Shown: positions 1-10,507 of the stretch, in pieces
Position numbering within the stretch: the stretch's first letter is position 1
Layout: each line of letters opens with the position of its first letter
NCBI RefSeq assembly: GCF_902170785.1
Contig: NZ_CABHYG010000004.1
Span: forward strand, 310,001-374,000
Origin: Yersinia proxima
Lineage (GTDB): Bacteria; Pseudomonadota; Gammaproteobacteria; Enterobacterales; Enterobacteriaceae
DNA length: 64,000 nucleotides
Direction: 5' to 3'
Translations under genes and position numbers: made by a program
The notes under the pieces: generated by a model
Databases searched by the model: none
Told to the model about the DNA's origin: nothing
Seen by the model: only the letters and a program-made list of their open reading frames with translations

Positions 1-781
1 CCCGACCGAGTCGGTCAGTTTGTATCAGCAAATTGTCGGGCGCGGGCTGCGGCTCTCTCCGGGCAAAGAAGATTGTCTGATTCTGGATTATGCTGGCAAC
101 CCCCACGACCTTTTTACCCCGGAAGTGGGAACCAGCAAACCCCACGCTGACAGCCAACCGGTGCAGGTCTTTTGCCCAGACTGCGGTTTTGCCAACATCT
201 TCTGGGGGAAATGCACGGAGTCGGGCGACATTATCGAACACTTCGGTCGCCGCTGTCAGGGCTGGTTTGAAGATGATCAAGGCGCACGAGCACAATGTGA
301 TTACCGCTTCCGCTTTAAATCTTGCCCGCATTGCGGCGCAGAAAATGATATTGCTGCCCGCCGCTGTCATCAATGTCAGGAGGTGTTGGTCGATCCTGAT
401 GATATGCTTAAAGCCGCACTGAAATTGAAGGATGCACTGGTACTGCGTTGTGGCGGAATGAGTCTGGAGGCCGGACAAGATGCCAAAGGCGAGTGGCTAA
501 AAATTACTTATTACGACGAAGAGGGTACGAATACCAGTGAGCGGTTTCGCTTAACCACCCCCGCACAACGGATGGCATTCGAGCAAATTTTCCTTCGCCC
601 GCACCAACGGGCTCCGGGCATTGCGCTTAAATGGCAAACTGGCGCAGATATCATTGCTCAGCAAGCGCTGTTGCGTTATCCCGATTTTGTTGTCGCCCGC
701 CGTCGTGGGCAATGGTGGCAAATTCGGGAAAAGGTTTTTGATTATCAGGGCCGTTTTAGACGAGCAGACTCCCTCGCCTGA
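1..781 (+). CDS. radD: RadD (YejH), DEAD/DEAH-family helicase-like repair protein, C-terminal part only
   Basis: The gene enters from the left edge; the reading frame is open from base 2 and ends with TGA at 779-781. The fragment begins in a superfamily 2 helicase motif VI ([14 protein letters not shown]), which carries the arginine finger of the ATPase. Downstream are Cys pairs that look like two zinc-ribbon knuckles (CPDCG...C; CPHCG...CHQC), as in E. coli YejH/RadD. RadD takes part in DNA double-strand break processing and interacts with SSB and RecA-dependent recombination (family knowledge). The last third has no motif I recognise. Its position next to rplY is the same as in E. coli (yejH-rplY). 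The N-terminal Walker motifs lie outside the window. Confidence 0.9.
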   Translation, partial: PTESVSLYQQIVGRGLRLSPGKEDCLILDYAGNPHDLFTPEVGTSKPHADSQPVQVFCPDCGFANIFWGKCTESGDIIEHFGRRCQGWFEDDQGARAQCDYRFRFKSCPHCGAENDIAARRCHQCQEVLVDPDDMLKAALKLKDALVLRCGGMSLEAGQDAKGEWLKITYYDEEGTNTSERFRLTTPAQRMAFEQIFLRPHQRAPGIALKWQTGADIIAQQALLRYPDFVVARRRGQWWQIREKVFDYQGRFRRADSLA

Positions 782-814
782 GCCGCATTTAGCCTGATAA
801 TTTCACAGTTTCGT

Positions 815-843
815 TTGCTGTCTGCCCGATACTTCGCTAGAAT
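815..843 (+). promoter_or_regulatory. Probable sigma70 promoter of rplY
   Basis: A TTGCTG hexamer (815-820) and a TAGAAT hexamer (838-843) are separated by 17 bases. The predicted transcription start, near 850, falls at the foot of the first leader hairpin, which fits a defined leader RNA for rplY. Found by eye only. Confidence 0.5.
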
Positions 844-851
844 GTCGCCCG

Positions 852-942
852 CTTTGCTCTGGGTTTACCCAATCAAAGCCGAGTATCGAACCTGTTGCTG
901 GGTCGCCTGTAGCAGGGTAAATTTTCTTTAAGAGAAAACAAA
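852..942 (+). promoter_or_regulatory. rplY mRNA leader with two hairpins
   Basis: The untranslated region before rplY can form two stems. Hairpin 1 (852-878) pairs CTTTG with CAAAG around an inner GGGT/ACCC stem. Hairpin 2 (891-916) pairs CCTGTTGC with GTAGCAGG, with two G-U pairs. A U/A-rich stretch and only a weak Shine-Dalgarno (AAGAG) precede the ATG. In E. coli and relatives L25 represses translation of its own mRNA through a leader of two hairpins that lacks a canonical SD (known for rplY). The layout here matches that; autoregulation in this strain is inferred. Confidence 0.6.
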
Positions 943-1227
943 ATGACCACTATCAATGTAGAAGTACGTAACGACCAGGGTAAGGGTGCGAGCCGCCGCC
1001 TGCGTGCAGCAAATAAATTTCCGGCAATCATTTACGGTGGTTCAGAAGCAGCAATCGCTATTGCTCTTGACCATGACACCACCAAGAACCTTGAATTGAA
1101 ACCGGGCTTTTATGATTCCGTACTGACTCTGGTTGTTGACGGTAAAGAAACCAAAGTTAAAGTACAGGCTGTTCAGCGTCACGCTTTCAAGCCAAAACTG
1201 ACTCATATCGACTTCGTTCGCGTTTAA
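943..1227 (+). CDS. rplY: 50S ribosomal protein L25
   Basis: This 94-residue protein is the short, single-domain form of L25 typical of enterobacteria (E. coli 94 aa), lacking the CTC C-terminal domain. It starts [21 protein letters not shown], and the N-terminal Gly/Arg-rich segment contacts 5S rRNA. L25 binds loop E of 5S rRNA in the central protuberance of the 50S subunit. The gene is monocistronic: it has its own promoter and leader upstream and a strong bidirectional terminator 34 bases after the stop. Confidence 0.97.
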   Translation: MTTINVEVRNDQGKGASRRLRAANKFPAIIYGGSEAAIAIALDHDTTKNLELKPGFYDSVLTLVVDGKETKVKVQAVQRHAFKPKLTHIDFVRV

Positions 1228-1260
1228 TCGCGCCGCTGTTGATATTCGGGACGCCGAAAT

Positions 1261-1288
1261 AAAAAACGCCGCTTATGCGGCGTTTTTT
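1261..1288. terminator. Bidirectional Rho-independent terminator between rplY and yejK
   Basis: A perfect GC-rich stem, ACGCCGC / GCGGCGT with loop TTAT, is flanked by A6 on the left and T6 on the right. It can stop rplY transcripts (+) and yejK transcripts (-), which converge here. Confidence 0.9.
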
Positions 1289-1308
1289 ATTGGCAACTCA
1301 AACTGTCA

Positions 1309-2310
1309 TCATTTGCCTGAATTGCGCTGTAGTTGATCACGCAGATTCGGTGGCGTACCTTTAATGGTCAACGTATCTGTTGCTGCATCCCAAAAGATAC
1401 GCTCGCCCAATAGCAACGCATCAAAATTAATACTCAACCCGCCGCCACTGCCGGCAAATTTGGTCAATTGACGCAACGTACCGCGATCTGCCGGGAAGCT
1501 ATCTTCCAATGCATAACCCTGTTCAACGGAGAATTGCTGAAAATCTTTCTCGCCCAACTTTGGCAACTCTTGCGCCAGTTCCTGCAAAGCAATTTCTTCA
1601 CCCGCCTGTAACTGCTCATTACAGTAGCTATAAACCTGCTGGCGATAGGCCTGGCGTTCATTTTTACCCAGCTCGGCATCCGCGCAATAATCATCAACTG
1701 CCTGTAATAAACCACGGTTCTGCGCTTTGGTATCCAGGCCTTCACTTGCGGCCAGGAAATCCATAAAGAAGTCAGAGACCTTGCGCCCTACTCGCCCTTT
1801 CAGGAAGGTCAGGTAACGGGTGGATTCCGGGTTGTTTTCCCATTCAGTTAAATCAATACGAGCCACAATATCAGCGCGATTGATATCAAGATAATGGGTT
1901 GTGCTCAGATCAAGCTGCTCATTCACCCGCATGCTATTGCAACTGCTCAGCACTGAAATCAGCAAATATTCCACTGCCAGATAGCGGTATTGGCAAAACA
2001 GCACCACGCCACCTTCAGCAAACGGGTATTTGGCTAACTCATCGCGTAAACGCCCAGTCGCTGCGCGGCTAAAACTGAGGAAGTCTTCATCACCCTTACG
2101 GCTTCGTTTCAGCGCATCAGCCAGCTCACTTTGTTCATTAAATAATCCATAGGCTTTGCTTTTAGCACTGTAAACCCGATGTAGCTCGGCCATCATTTCT
2201 TCAACTACAGCATTGGCAGGTAACAACGAATCGCGCAACACCACATCAAGCGTTTGTTCATCACGTTTGACAAGCTGGTGTAAGGCTATCTGGTCAATAT
2301 CCAGACTCAT
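1309..2310 (-). CDS. yejK: Nucleoid-associated protein YejK (NdpA family)
   Basis: The protein has 333 residues; E. coli YejK has 335. It starts [21 protein letters not shown] and shows the family pattern throughout, e.g. [18 protein letters not shown] near the middle and [22 protein letters not shown] near the end. Members of the 37-kDa nucleoid-associated family are abundant cytoplasmic proteins that copurify with the nucleoid; the molecular activity is not well defined. It is transcribed away from yejL and converges on rplY. The ATG at 2310 is preceded on the minus strand by AGGAGTATTTATC, a good ribosome-binding site. Confidence 0.93.
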   Translation of the reverse strand: MSLDIDQIALHQLVKRDEQTLDVVLRDSLLPANAVVEEMMAELHRVYSAKSKAYGLFNEQSELADALKRSRKGDEDFLSFSRAATGRLRDELAKYPFAEGGVVLFCQYRYLAVEYLLISVLSSCNSMRVNEQLDLSTTHYLDINRADIVARIDLTEWENNPESTRYLTFLKGRVGRKVSDFFMDFLAASEGLDTKAQNRGLLQAVDDYCADAELGKNERQAYRQQVYSYCNEQLQAGEEIALQELAQELPKLGEKDFQQFSVEQGYALEDSFPADRGTLRQLTKFAGSGGGLSINFDALLLGERIFWDAATDTLTIKGTPPNLRDQLQRNSGK

Positions 2311-2487
2311 GATAAATACTCCTTTTGGCTAGGGGCGTATTCAATCACTGATGCCTGAGGGCTGCAACCCAAAAGCTATCCCGCCCCCCAATTAATGGCT
2401 AATGATTCTTAATGCTATAAAATAGCGGAAAAGCGCGTCTCTATACGGTAAGATATGGGACTTTGTCAGGTGTTGAGTTCAATTTTT

Positions 2488-2715
2488 ATGCCACAATCAT
2501 CCCGTTATAGTGACGAACACGTTGAGCAATTGCTGTCTGAATTGGTCAGCGTACTGGAAAAACACCGTACCCCAACCGATCTTTCTTTGATGGTTTTGGG
2601 GAATATGGTAACAAATCTGATCAATACCAGCATTGCTCCAGCGCAACGCAAAGTATTGGCTCGTTCTTTCGCTGAAGCTCTCCAGGCTTCAGTACGTGAA
2701 GACAAAGCTCATTAA
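2488..2715 (+). CDS. yejL: YejL, conserved UPF0352 family protein
   Basis: The 75-residue product begins [16 protein letters not shown] and ends SVREDKAH, the length and ends of E. coli YejL. An in-frame upstream ATG at 2455 would add 11 residues with no counterpart in the family, so the internal ATG at 2488 is chosen; AGGTG lies about 15 bases before it. The protein is small, mostly alpha-helical and cytoplasmic, with no established function. It is followed 27 bases later by yejM on the same strand, as in E. coli, so the two are probably cotranscribed. Confidence 0.92.
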
Positions 2716-2742
2716 TTTATCGGCCAAGACTGCAATCTCAAT

Positions 2743-4536
2743 ATGGTGACAAATCGTCAGCGCTATCGTGAAAAAGTCTCCCAGATGATCAGCTGGGGGC
2801 ACTGGTTCGCCCTGTTTAATATCCTGTTCAGCCTGGTGCTGGGTAGCCGCTATTTGTTTGTTTCCGATTGGCCCTCATCGCTGATTGGCCGTGTCTATGC
2901 CCTTGTCAGTTGGCTGGGGCACTTTAGTTTTATCGTTTTTGCCGCCTATCTACTGGTGATATTCCCGCTAACCTTCGTGGTGATGTCACAACGATTACTC
3001 CGCTTCCTCTCCGCCGCCTTTGCTACTGCGGGTTTGACTCTGTTATTAGTGGATACCGAGGTATTTACCCGTTTCCATTTACATCTTAACCCCGTGGTGT
3101 GGGAGTTAGTGGTTAACCCGGATCAAACTGAGCTGGCGCGTGATTGGCAATTGATGTTTATTGCCGTGCCGGTCATTTTTCTGGTCGAGATGCTTTTCGG
3201 CACCTGGGCATGGCAAAAACTTCGTAGTCTCAACCGGCAGCGCTTCGTTAAGCCGTTGGTTGCCGTGTTTATTTCAGCTTTTTTTGCCTCGCATCTAATT
3301 TATATCTGGGCAGATGCTAATTTCTATCGGCCAATCAGTATGCAGCGCGCAAATTTACCGCTTTCATACCCAATGACCGCTCGTAAATTCCTTGAAAAAC
3401 ATGGCTTACTTGATCAGGAAGAATATCAGCGGCGCTTGATAGAACAAGGTAATCCTGATGCCCTAACGGTGGAATATCCTCTCAGCCCCATCGTTTTTAG
3501 TGACAAAGGCAGTGGTTATAATCTGCTATTAATTGTGGTTGACGGCATCCGTGCTAACAGCCTGCAAAAAGATATGCCAGCCTTGTCTGAGTTCGGTCAG
3601 GCTAATATTCAGTTTGATCGGCATTACAGTTCGGGCAATCGCCAGGATACGGGTCTGTTTGGCCTGTTTTATGGTATTTCCCCGACCTACCTCGACGGTA
3701 TTCTTTCGGCGCGTAAACCCTCTGCATTTATCACATCACTAAGTGCACAAGGTTATCAGTTTGGGTTGTTTTCATCCGATGGATTTGCCTCGCCGCTCTA
3801 CCGCCAGGCTCTGCTATCCGATTTCACCTTGCCTGCACCAACAGAGCAAACGGACAGTGAAACCACCGCACAATGGCAGCAATGGCTATCAACACTCAAT
3901 AACAATGCGCCGTGGTTCTCATACATTAACCTGAATGGCGCTGTTGAAGCACAAGATCCTGTTACCGGTGATAAAGTAGCTGCGCCTGCTGATTTTATCC
4001 GCCACTATAAAGCGGGAGCTAAAGATGTGGATCAGCAGATTGCAACCATTCTGGATACACTGAAACAACGTGGCCAGCTTGATAAGACTGTAGTTATTAT
4101 CACTGCTGCACATGGTGTCGAATTTAATGACTCGGGCAATGATAACTGGGGTGCTGGCAGCAGTTTTAATCGTCAGCAGCTACAAGTGCCATTAATTGTT
4201 CATTGGCCGGGTACTCCCGCGCAGAAAGTGAATAAGCTAACGAACCATGAAGATATCATGACGACACTGATGCAGCGGTTATTGCACGTCAAAACTGCCT
4301 CAGAAGATTATTCGCAAGGGGAAGACTTGTTCGCAGCGTACCGTAACAACAACTGGGTGGCGACGGGTGATAATGGTACGCTGGTGATTACCACACCAAC
4401 ACAGATAATTGTGTTAGATAATAATGGCAATTACCGTACCTATGATGAGCAAGGCAATGAAATCAAAGATGAAAAGCCACAGCTTCCGTTACTGTTACAA
4501 GTGCTGACTGATATAAAACGTTTTATTGCGAACTAG
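2743..4536 (+). CDS. yejM: Inner-membrane protein YejM (PbgA/LapC), regulator of LPS synthesis
   Basis: The product has 597 residues (E. coli YejM 586). Five hydrophobic segments occupy about the first 190 residues (including ISWGHWFALFNILFSLVLG and LFGTWAWQKL preceded by VPVIFLVEM). A basic linker and a periplasmic alkaline-phosphatase/sulfatase-fold domain follow from about residue 260 (LLLIVVDGIRANS, SSGNRQDTGLFGLFYG, VVIITAAHGVEFND). In E. coli YejM/PbgA binds lipid A and the LapB-FtsH system and so controls LpxC turnover and LPS level (family knowledge). Synteny with yejL and proL is conserved. Nothing looks truncated. Confidence 0.94.
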   Translation: MVTNRQRYREKVSQMISWGHWFALFNILFSLVLGSRYLFVSDWPSSLIGRVYALVSWLGHFSFIVFAAYLLVIFPLTFVVMSQRLLRFLSAAFATAGLTLLLVDTEVFTRFHLHLNPVVWELVVNPDQTELARDWQLMFIAVPVIFLVEMLFGTWAWQKLRSLNRQRFVKPLVAVFISAFFASHLIYIWADANFYRPISMQRANLPLSYPMTARKFLEKHGLLDQEEYQRRLIEQGNPDALTVEYPLSPIVFSDKGSGYNLLLIVVDGIRANSLQKDMPALSEFGQANIQFDRHYSSGNRQDTGLFGLFYGISPTYLDGILSARKPSAFITSLSAQGYQFGLFSSDGFASPLYRQALLSDFTLPAPTEQTDSETTAQWQQWLSTLNNNAPWFSYINLNGAVEAQDPVTGDKVAAPADFIRHYKAGAKDVDQQIATILDTLKQRGQLDKTVVIITAAHGVEFNDSGNDNWGAGSSFNRQQLQVPLIVHWPGTPAQKVNKLTNHEDIMTTLMQRLLHVKTASEDYSQGEDLFAAYRNNNWVATGDNGTLVITTPTQIIVLDNNGNYRTYDEQGNEIKDEKPQLPLLLQVLTDIKRFIAN

Positions 4537-4591
4537 CTCTAAAAACTGAGCATGGTGCGATTAAAAAACCAGCAAACGTAACGGCATGGTC

Positions 4592-4620
4592 TTGCATTAG
4601 TCACTGTAAAATGTAGTATA
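4592..4620 (+). promoter_or_regulatory. Probable promoter of tRNA-Pro
   Basis: TTGCAT (4592-4597) and TAGTAT (4614-4619) are separated by 16 bases, with the tRNA beginning 14 bases further on. Found by eye; an alternative -10 is TATAAA at 4617-4622. Confidence 0.4.
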
Positions 4621-4633
4621 AATGCCACTGTAT

Positions 4634-4710
4634 CGGCATGTAGCGCAGCTTGGTAGCGCACCGTCATGGGGTGTCGGGGGTCGAAGGTTCAAATCCTTTC
4701 ATGCCGACCA
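4634..4710 (+). tRNA. proL: tRNA-Pro (anticodon GGG)
   Basis: The gene is 77 nt, with acceptor arms CGGCATG / CATGCCG, D-arm TAGCGCAGCTTGGTAGCGC, anticodon loop ATGGGGT giving GGG (reads CCC/CCU), T-arm GGTTCAAATCC and an encoded CCA end. It matches E. coli proL in sequence and in its place immediately after yejM. Confidence 0.96.
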
Positions 4711-4724
4711 AATATCCCAAAGAA

Positions 4725-4750
4725 AACCAATCCATTAGGGTTGGTTTTTT
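4725..4750 (+). terminator. Rho-independent terminator after tRNA-Pro
   Basis: A 9-bp stem AACCAATCC / GGGTTGGTT (one G-U pair) with loop ATTA is followed by a T7 run, 14 bases after the CCA end. Confidence 0.85.
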
Positions 4751-5067
4751 TATGTCTTAAATTTATGTCAGGGAAAGCCAAGGGGAAAAAAGTGACTCAT
4801 CCGCGAGCAGACAGAAATCATTAACATGCATTATAAATAAAACAAAAAATATATAAATATTATTAATTATTAAAAACCAGATTTTTCATTGTATTGCCCA
4901 TCAAACCCCTATCAGGATGCTTAATTAGCACAGTATACCATTTGCAATAAATCAATTTGGTGAACTACATTCTTGATGGATATATTCATTATCCTAATAA
5001 ATATAATTGCATTTGTATTTATTGCAATTATATATAATCGCATCGATTACCAGAGGGTATTATTACC
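4751..5067. other. AT-rich intergenic region with a promoter/operator-like palindrome
   Basis: About 315 bases without a gene, clearly richer in A/T than the flanks. A perfect 9-bp inverted repeat ATAATTGCA (5003-5011) / TGCAATTAT (5023-5031) lies 36 bases before the methyltransferase start. TATAAT at 5033-5038 is a possible -10 immediately next to it. AGAGGG at 5052-5057 is the ribosome-binding site of the next gene. A related TTGCAATAAAT occurs near 4942. A repressor site overlapping the promoter is inferred, not shown. Confidence 0.5.
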
Positions 5068-6105
5068 ATGGGCAATAATAATCAACTGAAAAATGAAGAT
5101 GATACTGCGGCGTTAGATTTATTGGAGCAGGCAATGGGATTTACTTTTCAAGCCTCATTGCGCGCTGCAACAATTTTAGGGGTGGCAGATCATCTAACAA
5201 AAGAAGCAAAAACTGCGGAGGAACTAGGGCAGGCAGTGGAGGCAGACTCACGTCAATTAAATCGGGTATTACGCATGCTAGCATCGCGAAATATCTTTGC
5301 AGAATCAGCAGATGGTCGATTTTCACTAACTCCAGCGGCACAGTATCTTCGCTCAGACCATCATGACTCACTGCGTGCGGCAGTATTAATGCTGACGGAT
5401 AAAACATTCTGGCTCCCACTCGGTAATCTTGTCGAAAATTTACAAGGTAAATCGGCCTTTAAACAGGCATTCGGCATGTCTTTTTATGAATACTGGTCAC
5501 GAGATAATATTCCCGAATCAGAAGGTGATTTTCACACCGGAATGTCATCTATGTCCTCAGTAGAAAATAATTTCTTGGTTCGCAGTTATGATTTTCCCGA
5601 AAATGCCACTGTGGTTGATATTGCTGGTGGTTTCGGTGGATTACTGTTGAAAGTGTTGCAAAATAATCCCACATTACATGGCATTTTGTTCGATCGCCCT
5701 GCAGTCTTGGCAAAGAATCGCCTTGGTGAGTTGGGTAATGATAAGCGCTGGGAAACCCAGACGGGTAATTTCTTTGAAAGCTGCCCAACAGCTGACATTT
5801 ATTTATTAAAATACATCACAATGGATTGGCCGGAAGAACAAGCAAGCCAGATACTGCGCAGTTGTCGTAATGCAATGCGGCCTAATTCCAAAGTGCTTAT
5901 CTTTGAACCTGTTATATCCAGAGAAGATACCAGGCAAGGTGGTAAAGAGATCGACCTTTTGTTATTAGGTAGTTTTGATGGAGGACAAGCACGCACTGAG
6001 GAAGAACTTAAAATACTACTGGCCAGCGCAAACTTGAAACTGAATCGTATTATCGATACCGGAAGCTATGTATCGATCATTGAGGCTATTCCAGCCTCAA
6101 TATAA
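5068..6105 (+). CDS. SAM-dependent methyltransferase, plant/actinomycete small-molecule O-methyltransferase fold
   Basis: The 345-residue protein has the two-part layout of the O-methyltransferase family 2. An N-terminal winged-helix dimerisation domain (about 15-100; LGQAVEADSRQLNRVLRMLASRNIF) precedes a Rossmann SAM-binding domain with motif VVDIAGGFGGLLLKVLQNNP (about 188-207), then FDRP, GNFFE and KVLIFEP. The usual catalytic motif is HDW; here it reads KYITMDWPEEQ, so the general-base His is Met. Relatives such as RdmB and DnrK also lack that His and have other or assisted chemistry. The gene stands alone between tRNA-Pro and a terminator, with an AT-rich promoter region, which suggests an accessory insertion. 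The substrate is unknown. The ATG at 5068 follows AGAGGG at good spacing. Confidence 0.82.
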   Translation: MGNNNQLKNEDDTAALDLLEQAMGFTFQASLRAATILGVADHLTKEAKTAEELGQAVEADSRQLNRVLRMLASRNIFAESADGRFSLTPAAQYLRSDHHDSLRAAVLMLTDKTFWLPLGNLVENLQGKSAFKQAFGMSFYEYWSRDNIPESEGDFHTGMSSMSSVENNFLVRSYDFPENATVVDIAGGFGGLLLKVLQNNPTLHGILFDRPAVLAKNRLGELGNDKRWETQTGNFFESCPTADIYLLKYITMDWPEEQASQILRSCRNAMRPNSKVLIFEPVISREDTRQGGKEIDLLLLGSFDGGQARTEEELKILLASANLKLNRIIDTGSYVSIIEAIPASI

Positions 6106-6190
6106 GTATCCATTTTAAAAAATACTTAATTAAAAGATTAAACAAAAAATTTATTCAGATAACGGTTCTTTATTAAATGATAAAATGAAC

Positions 6191-6231
6191 GACAATGTTA
6201 TGAGAAATCGTAGTATAACATTGTCTTTTTT
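6191..6231 (+). terminator. Terminator of the methyltransferase gene
   Basis: An 11-bp perfect stem GACAATGTTAT / ATAACATTGTC (6191-6201 and 6215-6225), with a 13-base loop, is followed by T6. It lies 86 bases after the stop and just before the 3' end of the convergent carbonic anhydrase gene. Confidence 0.8.
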
Positions 6232-6246
6232 ATTGATACCTAAATG

Positions 6247-6981
6247 TTAATCAACTATAACGCGGCCATTGAGCGGCTGTATTGGCCGATTATTGTTATG
6301 ATGAACAACAGACTGGAATTGATGTATTTGTTCAGCAGAAACATTAACAGGCTGATCAAGCACTAACCAGGTGACACCTTCAGAACAAGGTGGCGTGGTC
6401 AGTGAACCACTAAAACGGTAGAAGTTGAACTGCTTTGGTAGCAACGCATTGATGTCCACTGGGCTGCTTAATATTGCAAGCTGATCAATCGCCGTCGGCA
6501 TTTGCCGCCAGACCGGCACCAGTTGTGAATTAGTTTTCCCCTGTTGGAACATCAGCGCCAATACTACCAGCTCACCCTTATTATCTTTATAAACAAAGTG
6601 AGCCTCCAATGGGAACTGTTTGCCATCTATCTCATTTTCACTGGGGGCGTGAAAATGGAATTGTTGCAACGTAAACGTATCGCCATCCAATTTTAATGTA
6701 TTGCCAGCACTAGTATTAATCTGAATCGTATGACCATTATTAACGATTTGTTGTTTGCCTGGCTGGAAATTTAATTCCAATTGGCCATGATGGGTTTTCA
6801 ATGCACCATGAATATTGACCGGAGACTGATTTTTACCGGTTTCACAAAGTGAGAAATCAGGGGAGAGTTTCCCCCAATGTGCCGGATCTTCCTGCCCCTC
6901 ATATCCCCAGTGAGCATGTTCCGCAGCACTGGCAGAAAAACTGGCTACCATCATTGCAGCGAACAATAATTTTCCTTTCAT
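6247..6981 (-). CDS. cah: Periplasmic alpha-class carbonic anhydrase
   Basis: The 244-residue protein catalyses CO2 + H2O to bicarbonate with Zn2+. A Sec signal peptide (MKGKLLFAAMMVASFSASAA) puts it in the periplasm. The three zinc ligands are visible: His109 and His111 in QFHFHAPSE and His128 in LEAHFVYKD. The family motifs NQSPVNI and LTTPPCSEGVTW are present, and Cys46 with the Cys of TTPPCSE can form the conserved disulphide. The length is normal for bacterial alpha enzymes. It is transcribed alone, with TTCCTTTC/TTATCC context giving GGATAAGAAATG on the coding strand. Periplasmic enzymes of this class are thought to help CO2/bicarbonate handling or pH resistance; that role is inferred here. 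Confidence 0.93.
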   Translation of the reverse strand: MKGKLLFAAMMVASFSASAAEHAHWGYEGQEDPAHWGKLSPDFSLCETGKNQSPVNIHGALKTHHGQLELNFQPGKQQIVNNGHTIQINTSAGNTLKLDGDTFTLQQFHFHAPSENEIDGKQFPLEAHFVYKDNKGELVVLALMFQQGKTNSQLVPVWRQMPTAIDQLAILSSPVDINALLPKQFNFYRFSGSLTTPPCSEGVTWLVLDQPVNVSAEQIHQFQSVVHHNNNRPIQPLNGRVIVD

Positions 6982-7257
6982 TTCTTATCCCTATTAAGCA
7001 AAAACTAAATTACACCTGACGAACAACCATACAAAGCATGGCAATAGCCGCCGGAGTAAAAGAGTAACTCAGCTTGTTTTTAGGATATGTCAGTGACTTC
7101 CTACAAAACGATAAAATTAATGTAATAGCTTAAATTTAAACTGTTTTTTCATTAAGAAAAAATGTAACCAACTGCGTTGGAAGGATATAAAGGAGAAAAT
7201 GATGGTGAGAAAGGCCGGTGTTAAACGGCCCTTCCCTGTTGCTGGTTTATCGGGGAG

Positions 7258-8760
<1,503 letters not shown>

Positions 8761-8785
8761 TTAACCCGCCCTAACATTAAATATT

Positions 8786-10327
8786 CTAGCCTTGATTCAT
8801 TTGTGCCTGAGCAATAGGTGCTTCAGATGCTTTAGCACTGTCTGGTTGTTCCACATTCTCTGGTTCATCGCTAAACCCAACCAACCAGGTGAAAACCGCC
8901 CCCAAGACGAAAGCGACGGTAATAGACAGCAGGAATCCCAAGAACTGTGCCATATGCCCTTCTTTAAAGAAGACCGGCAACACCGCAATCCCCGGTAGGC
9001 AATAGCTCCATGAAACCGCATTAAAAGACCCCGCGATAGCTCCACCAATCCCCCCTGCGGCACAACTACATAAGAAAGGTTTTTTCAATCGTAATGCTAC
9101 GCCGTAAATAGCAGGCTCGGTAATACCGAACAAAGCGGTAATCCCCGCTGATAGAGAAATTCCTTTCATTTCACGGTTACGCGTTTTTAAGTAAACACCA
9201 AACATGGTTCCAGCCATGGCAAAGACTGCGGAGGCTTGCAAGCCGGTAAAGGTGTCATAACCCAATGTCGCATAGTTTCCTACAGTGACCGGAGTGATGC
9301 CCCAATGAACACCCAATGTGACCAGTGGCTGCCAGAATGCACCAACCATAAACCCTGCTATCGCTGGGCTGAGATTATAAAGTGTGTTGTAAACGCCACC
9401 AATTGCCCCACCGATCAAGTTACCCACCGGGCCAAATACCAGCAAGGTTAAGGGCACCATAATGGCAATACAGAACATCGGGGTAAACAGGTTACGCACC
9501 ACCATTGGCAGTACTTTTTCAAAGAAGCGCTGCACGTAAGACATGGCCCAAACCATTAAAATGATCGGGATAACCGAGGCGGTATAGCTCAGGTATTGCA
9601 CGGGAATACCGAAGAAATCCAAGGTGGGTGATGATAACGGAATTCCGGCAATAGTATTCAAAATGTGGGCAACCTGCGGATTATTCAGCGCTTCATGCAT
9701 CAATTGCTGAACGGCAGGATCTGCTGAATTCACCGTGACAATTTTATTAGCCGTCAGCATGTTCATATAATCAGGGCTGATCAGCGCACAAGCAGTAATT
9801 ACGGCAGTAAAAGGGTTAACGTTGAATTTTTTGGCCGCAGTAAAGGCCACCATCACCGGCAAGAAGGTAAACCCGGTCCAGGAGACAAAATTTAAAATTC
9901 GATAAGTACCGCTGGCGGCATCCATCCAGCCAATCGCTGCCAGGAAAGAAATAATCCCTTGTAAAATACCGCAGGCAGCCAGTGGATAAAGGAAAGGTGC
10001 AAAAATACTGGAGATGATATCCATCAACCGGCTAACAATGCCGACTTTAGGTGCTGCCACCGGTGCACTTTCATCGATATTAATCAGGTTCGTGACATGC
10101 TTATAGGCATCACCGACGTGGTTACCGATAACCACTTGCATTTGCCCACCCGCTTCAATAACAGTAATAACCCCTTTAACTCGATTTAATTTTTCTTTAT
10201 CGACAGCTTTATTATCTTTCAATATAAAACGTAAACGTGTTGCACAATGTGTGACGGTAATCACATTATTATCACCGCCAATATACTTAATAATTTCTTG
10301 GGCGGTTAATGCGTAATCAATTGCCAT
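8786..10327 (-). CDS. PTS beta-glucoside transporter, fused EIIB-EIIC
   Basis: The protein imports and phosphorylates beta-glucosides. The N-terminal EIIB domain (1-90) has the phosphorylated cysteine Cys28 in VTHCATRLRF. The EIIC membrane domain follows (about 105-485), with the substrate-channel signature GITEPAIYGV. The 513-residue length ends in a short polar tail; there is no EIIA domain as in full BglF, so phosphate must come from a separate EIIA such as Crr (family knowledge of AscF-like proteins). The start ATG at 10327 follows CAGGAG on the coding strand. It is upstream of the phospho-beta-glucosidase gene and downstream of an RpiR-type regulator on the same strand. Confidence 0.92.
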   Translation of the reverse strand: MAIDYALTAQEIIKYIGGDNNVITVTHCATRLRFILKDNKAVDKEKLNRVKGVITVIEAGGQMQVVIGNHVGDAYKHVTNLINIDESAPVAAPKVGIVSRLMDIISSIFAPFLYPLAACGILQGIISFLAAIGWMDAASGTYRILNFVSWTGFTFLPVMVAFTAAKKFNVNPFTAVITACALISPDYMNMLTANKIVTVNSADPAVQQLMHEALNNPQVAHILNTIAGIPLSSPTLDFFGIPVQYLSYTASVIPIILMVWAMSYVQRFFEKVLPMVVRNLFTPMFCIAIMVPLTLLVFGPVGNLIGGAIGGVYNTLYNLSPAIAGFMVGAFWQPLVTLGVHWGITPVTVGNYATLGYDTFTGLQASAVFAMAGTMFGVYLKTRNREMKGISLSAGITALFGITEPAIYGVALRLKKPFLCSCAAGGIGGAIAGSFNAVSWSYCLPGIAVLPVFFKEGHMAQFLGFLLSITVAFVLGAVFTWLVGFSDEPENVEQPDSAKASEAPIAQAQMNQG

Positions 10328-10478
10328 TATTAATCTCCTGTCACGAATGCTGAGTATAAGATAAACAGAGTGTTATCGGATTATTATTAATATTTTTTCG
10401 ATTGAGACTGGAGTTTAGCAAAAAGAAAGATGAAGTCACGATATAACAAAAACCATGAATTGGAATATGTAACATGTA

Positions 10479-10507
10479 AAAAACACCCTGTTTTATTGGG
10501 TGTTTTT
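10479..10507 (-). terminator. Terminator overlapping the end of the rpiR-type gene
   Basis: A 10-bp perfect stem AAAAACACCC / GGGTGTTTTT with a 9-base loop; on the coding (minus) strand it is followed by a T run. The stop codon of the regulator (10493-10495) lies in the loop and the last codons form one arm, so the regulator ends its own transcript before the PTS genes. Confidence 0.75.

Noticed and set aside
4634..6246. Integrated element at tRNA-Pro
   Set aside because: No integrase and no duplicated tRNA 3' end were seen around the methyltransferase gene, so an integrative element is not supported, although accessory gain is likely.
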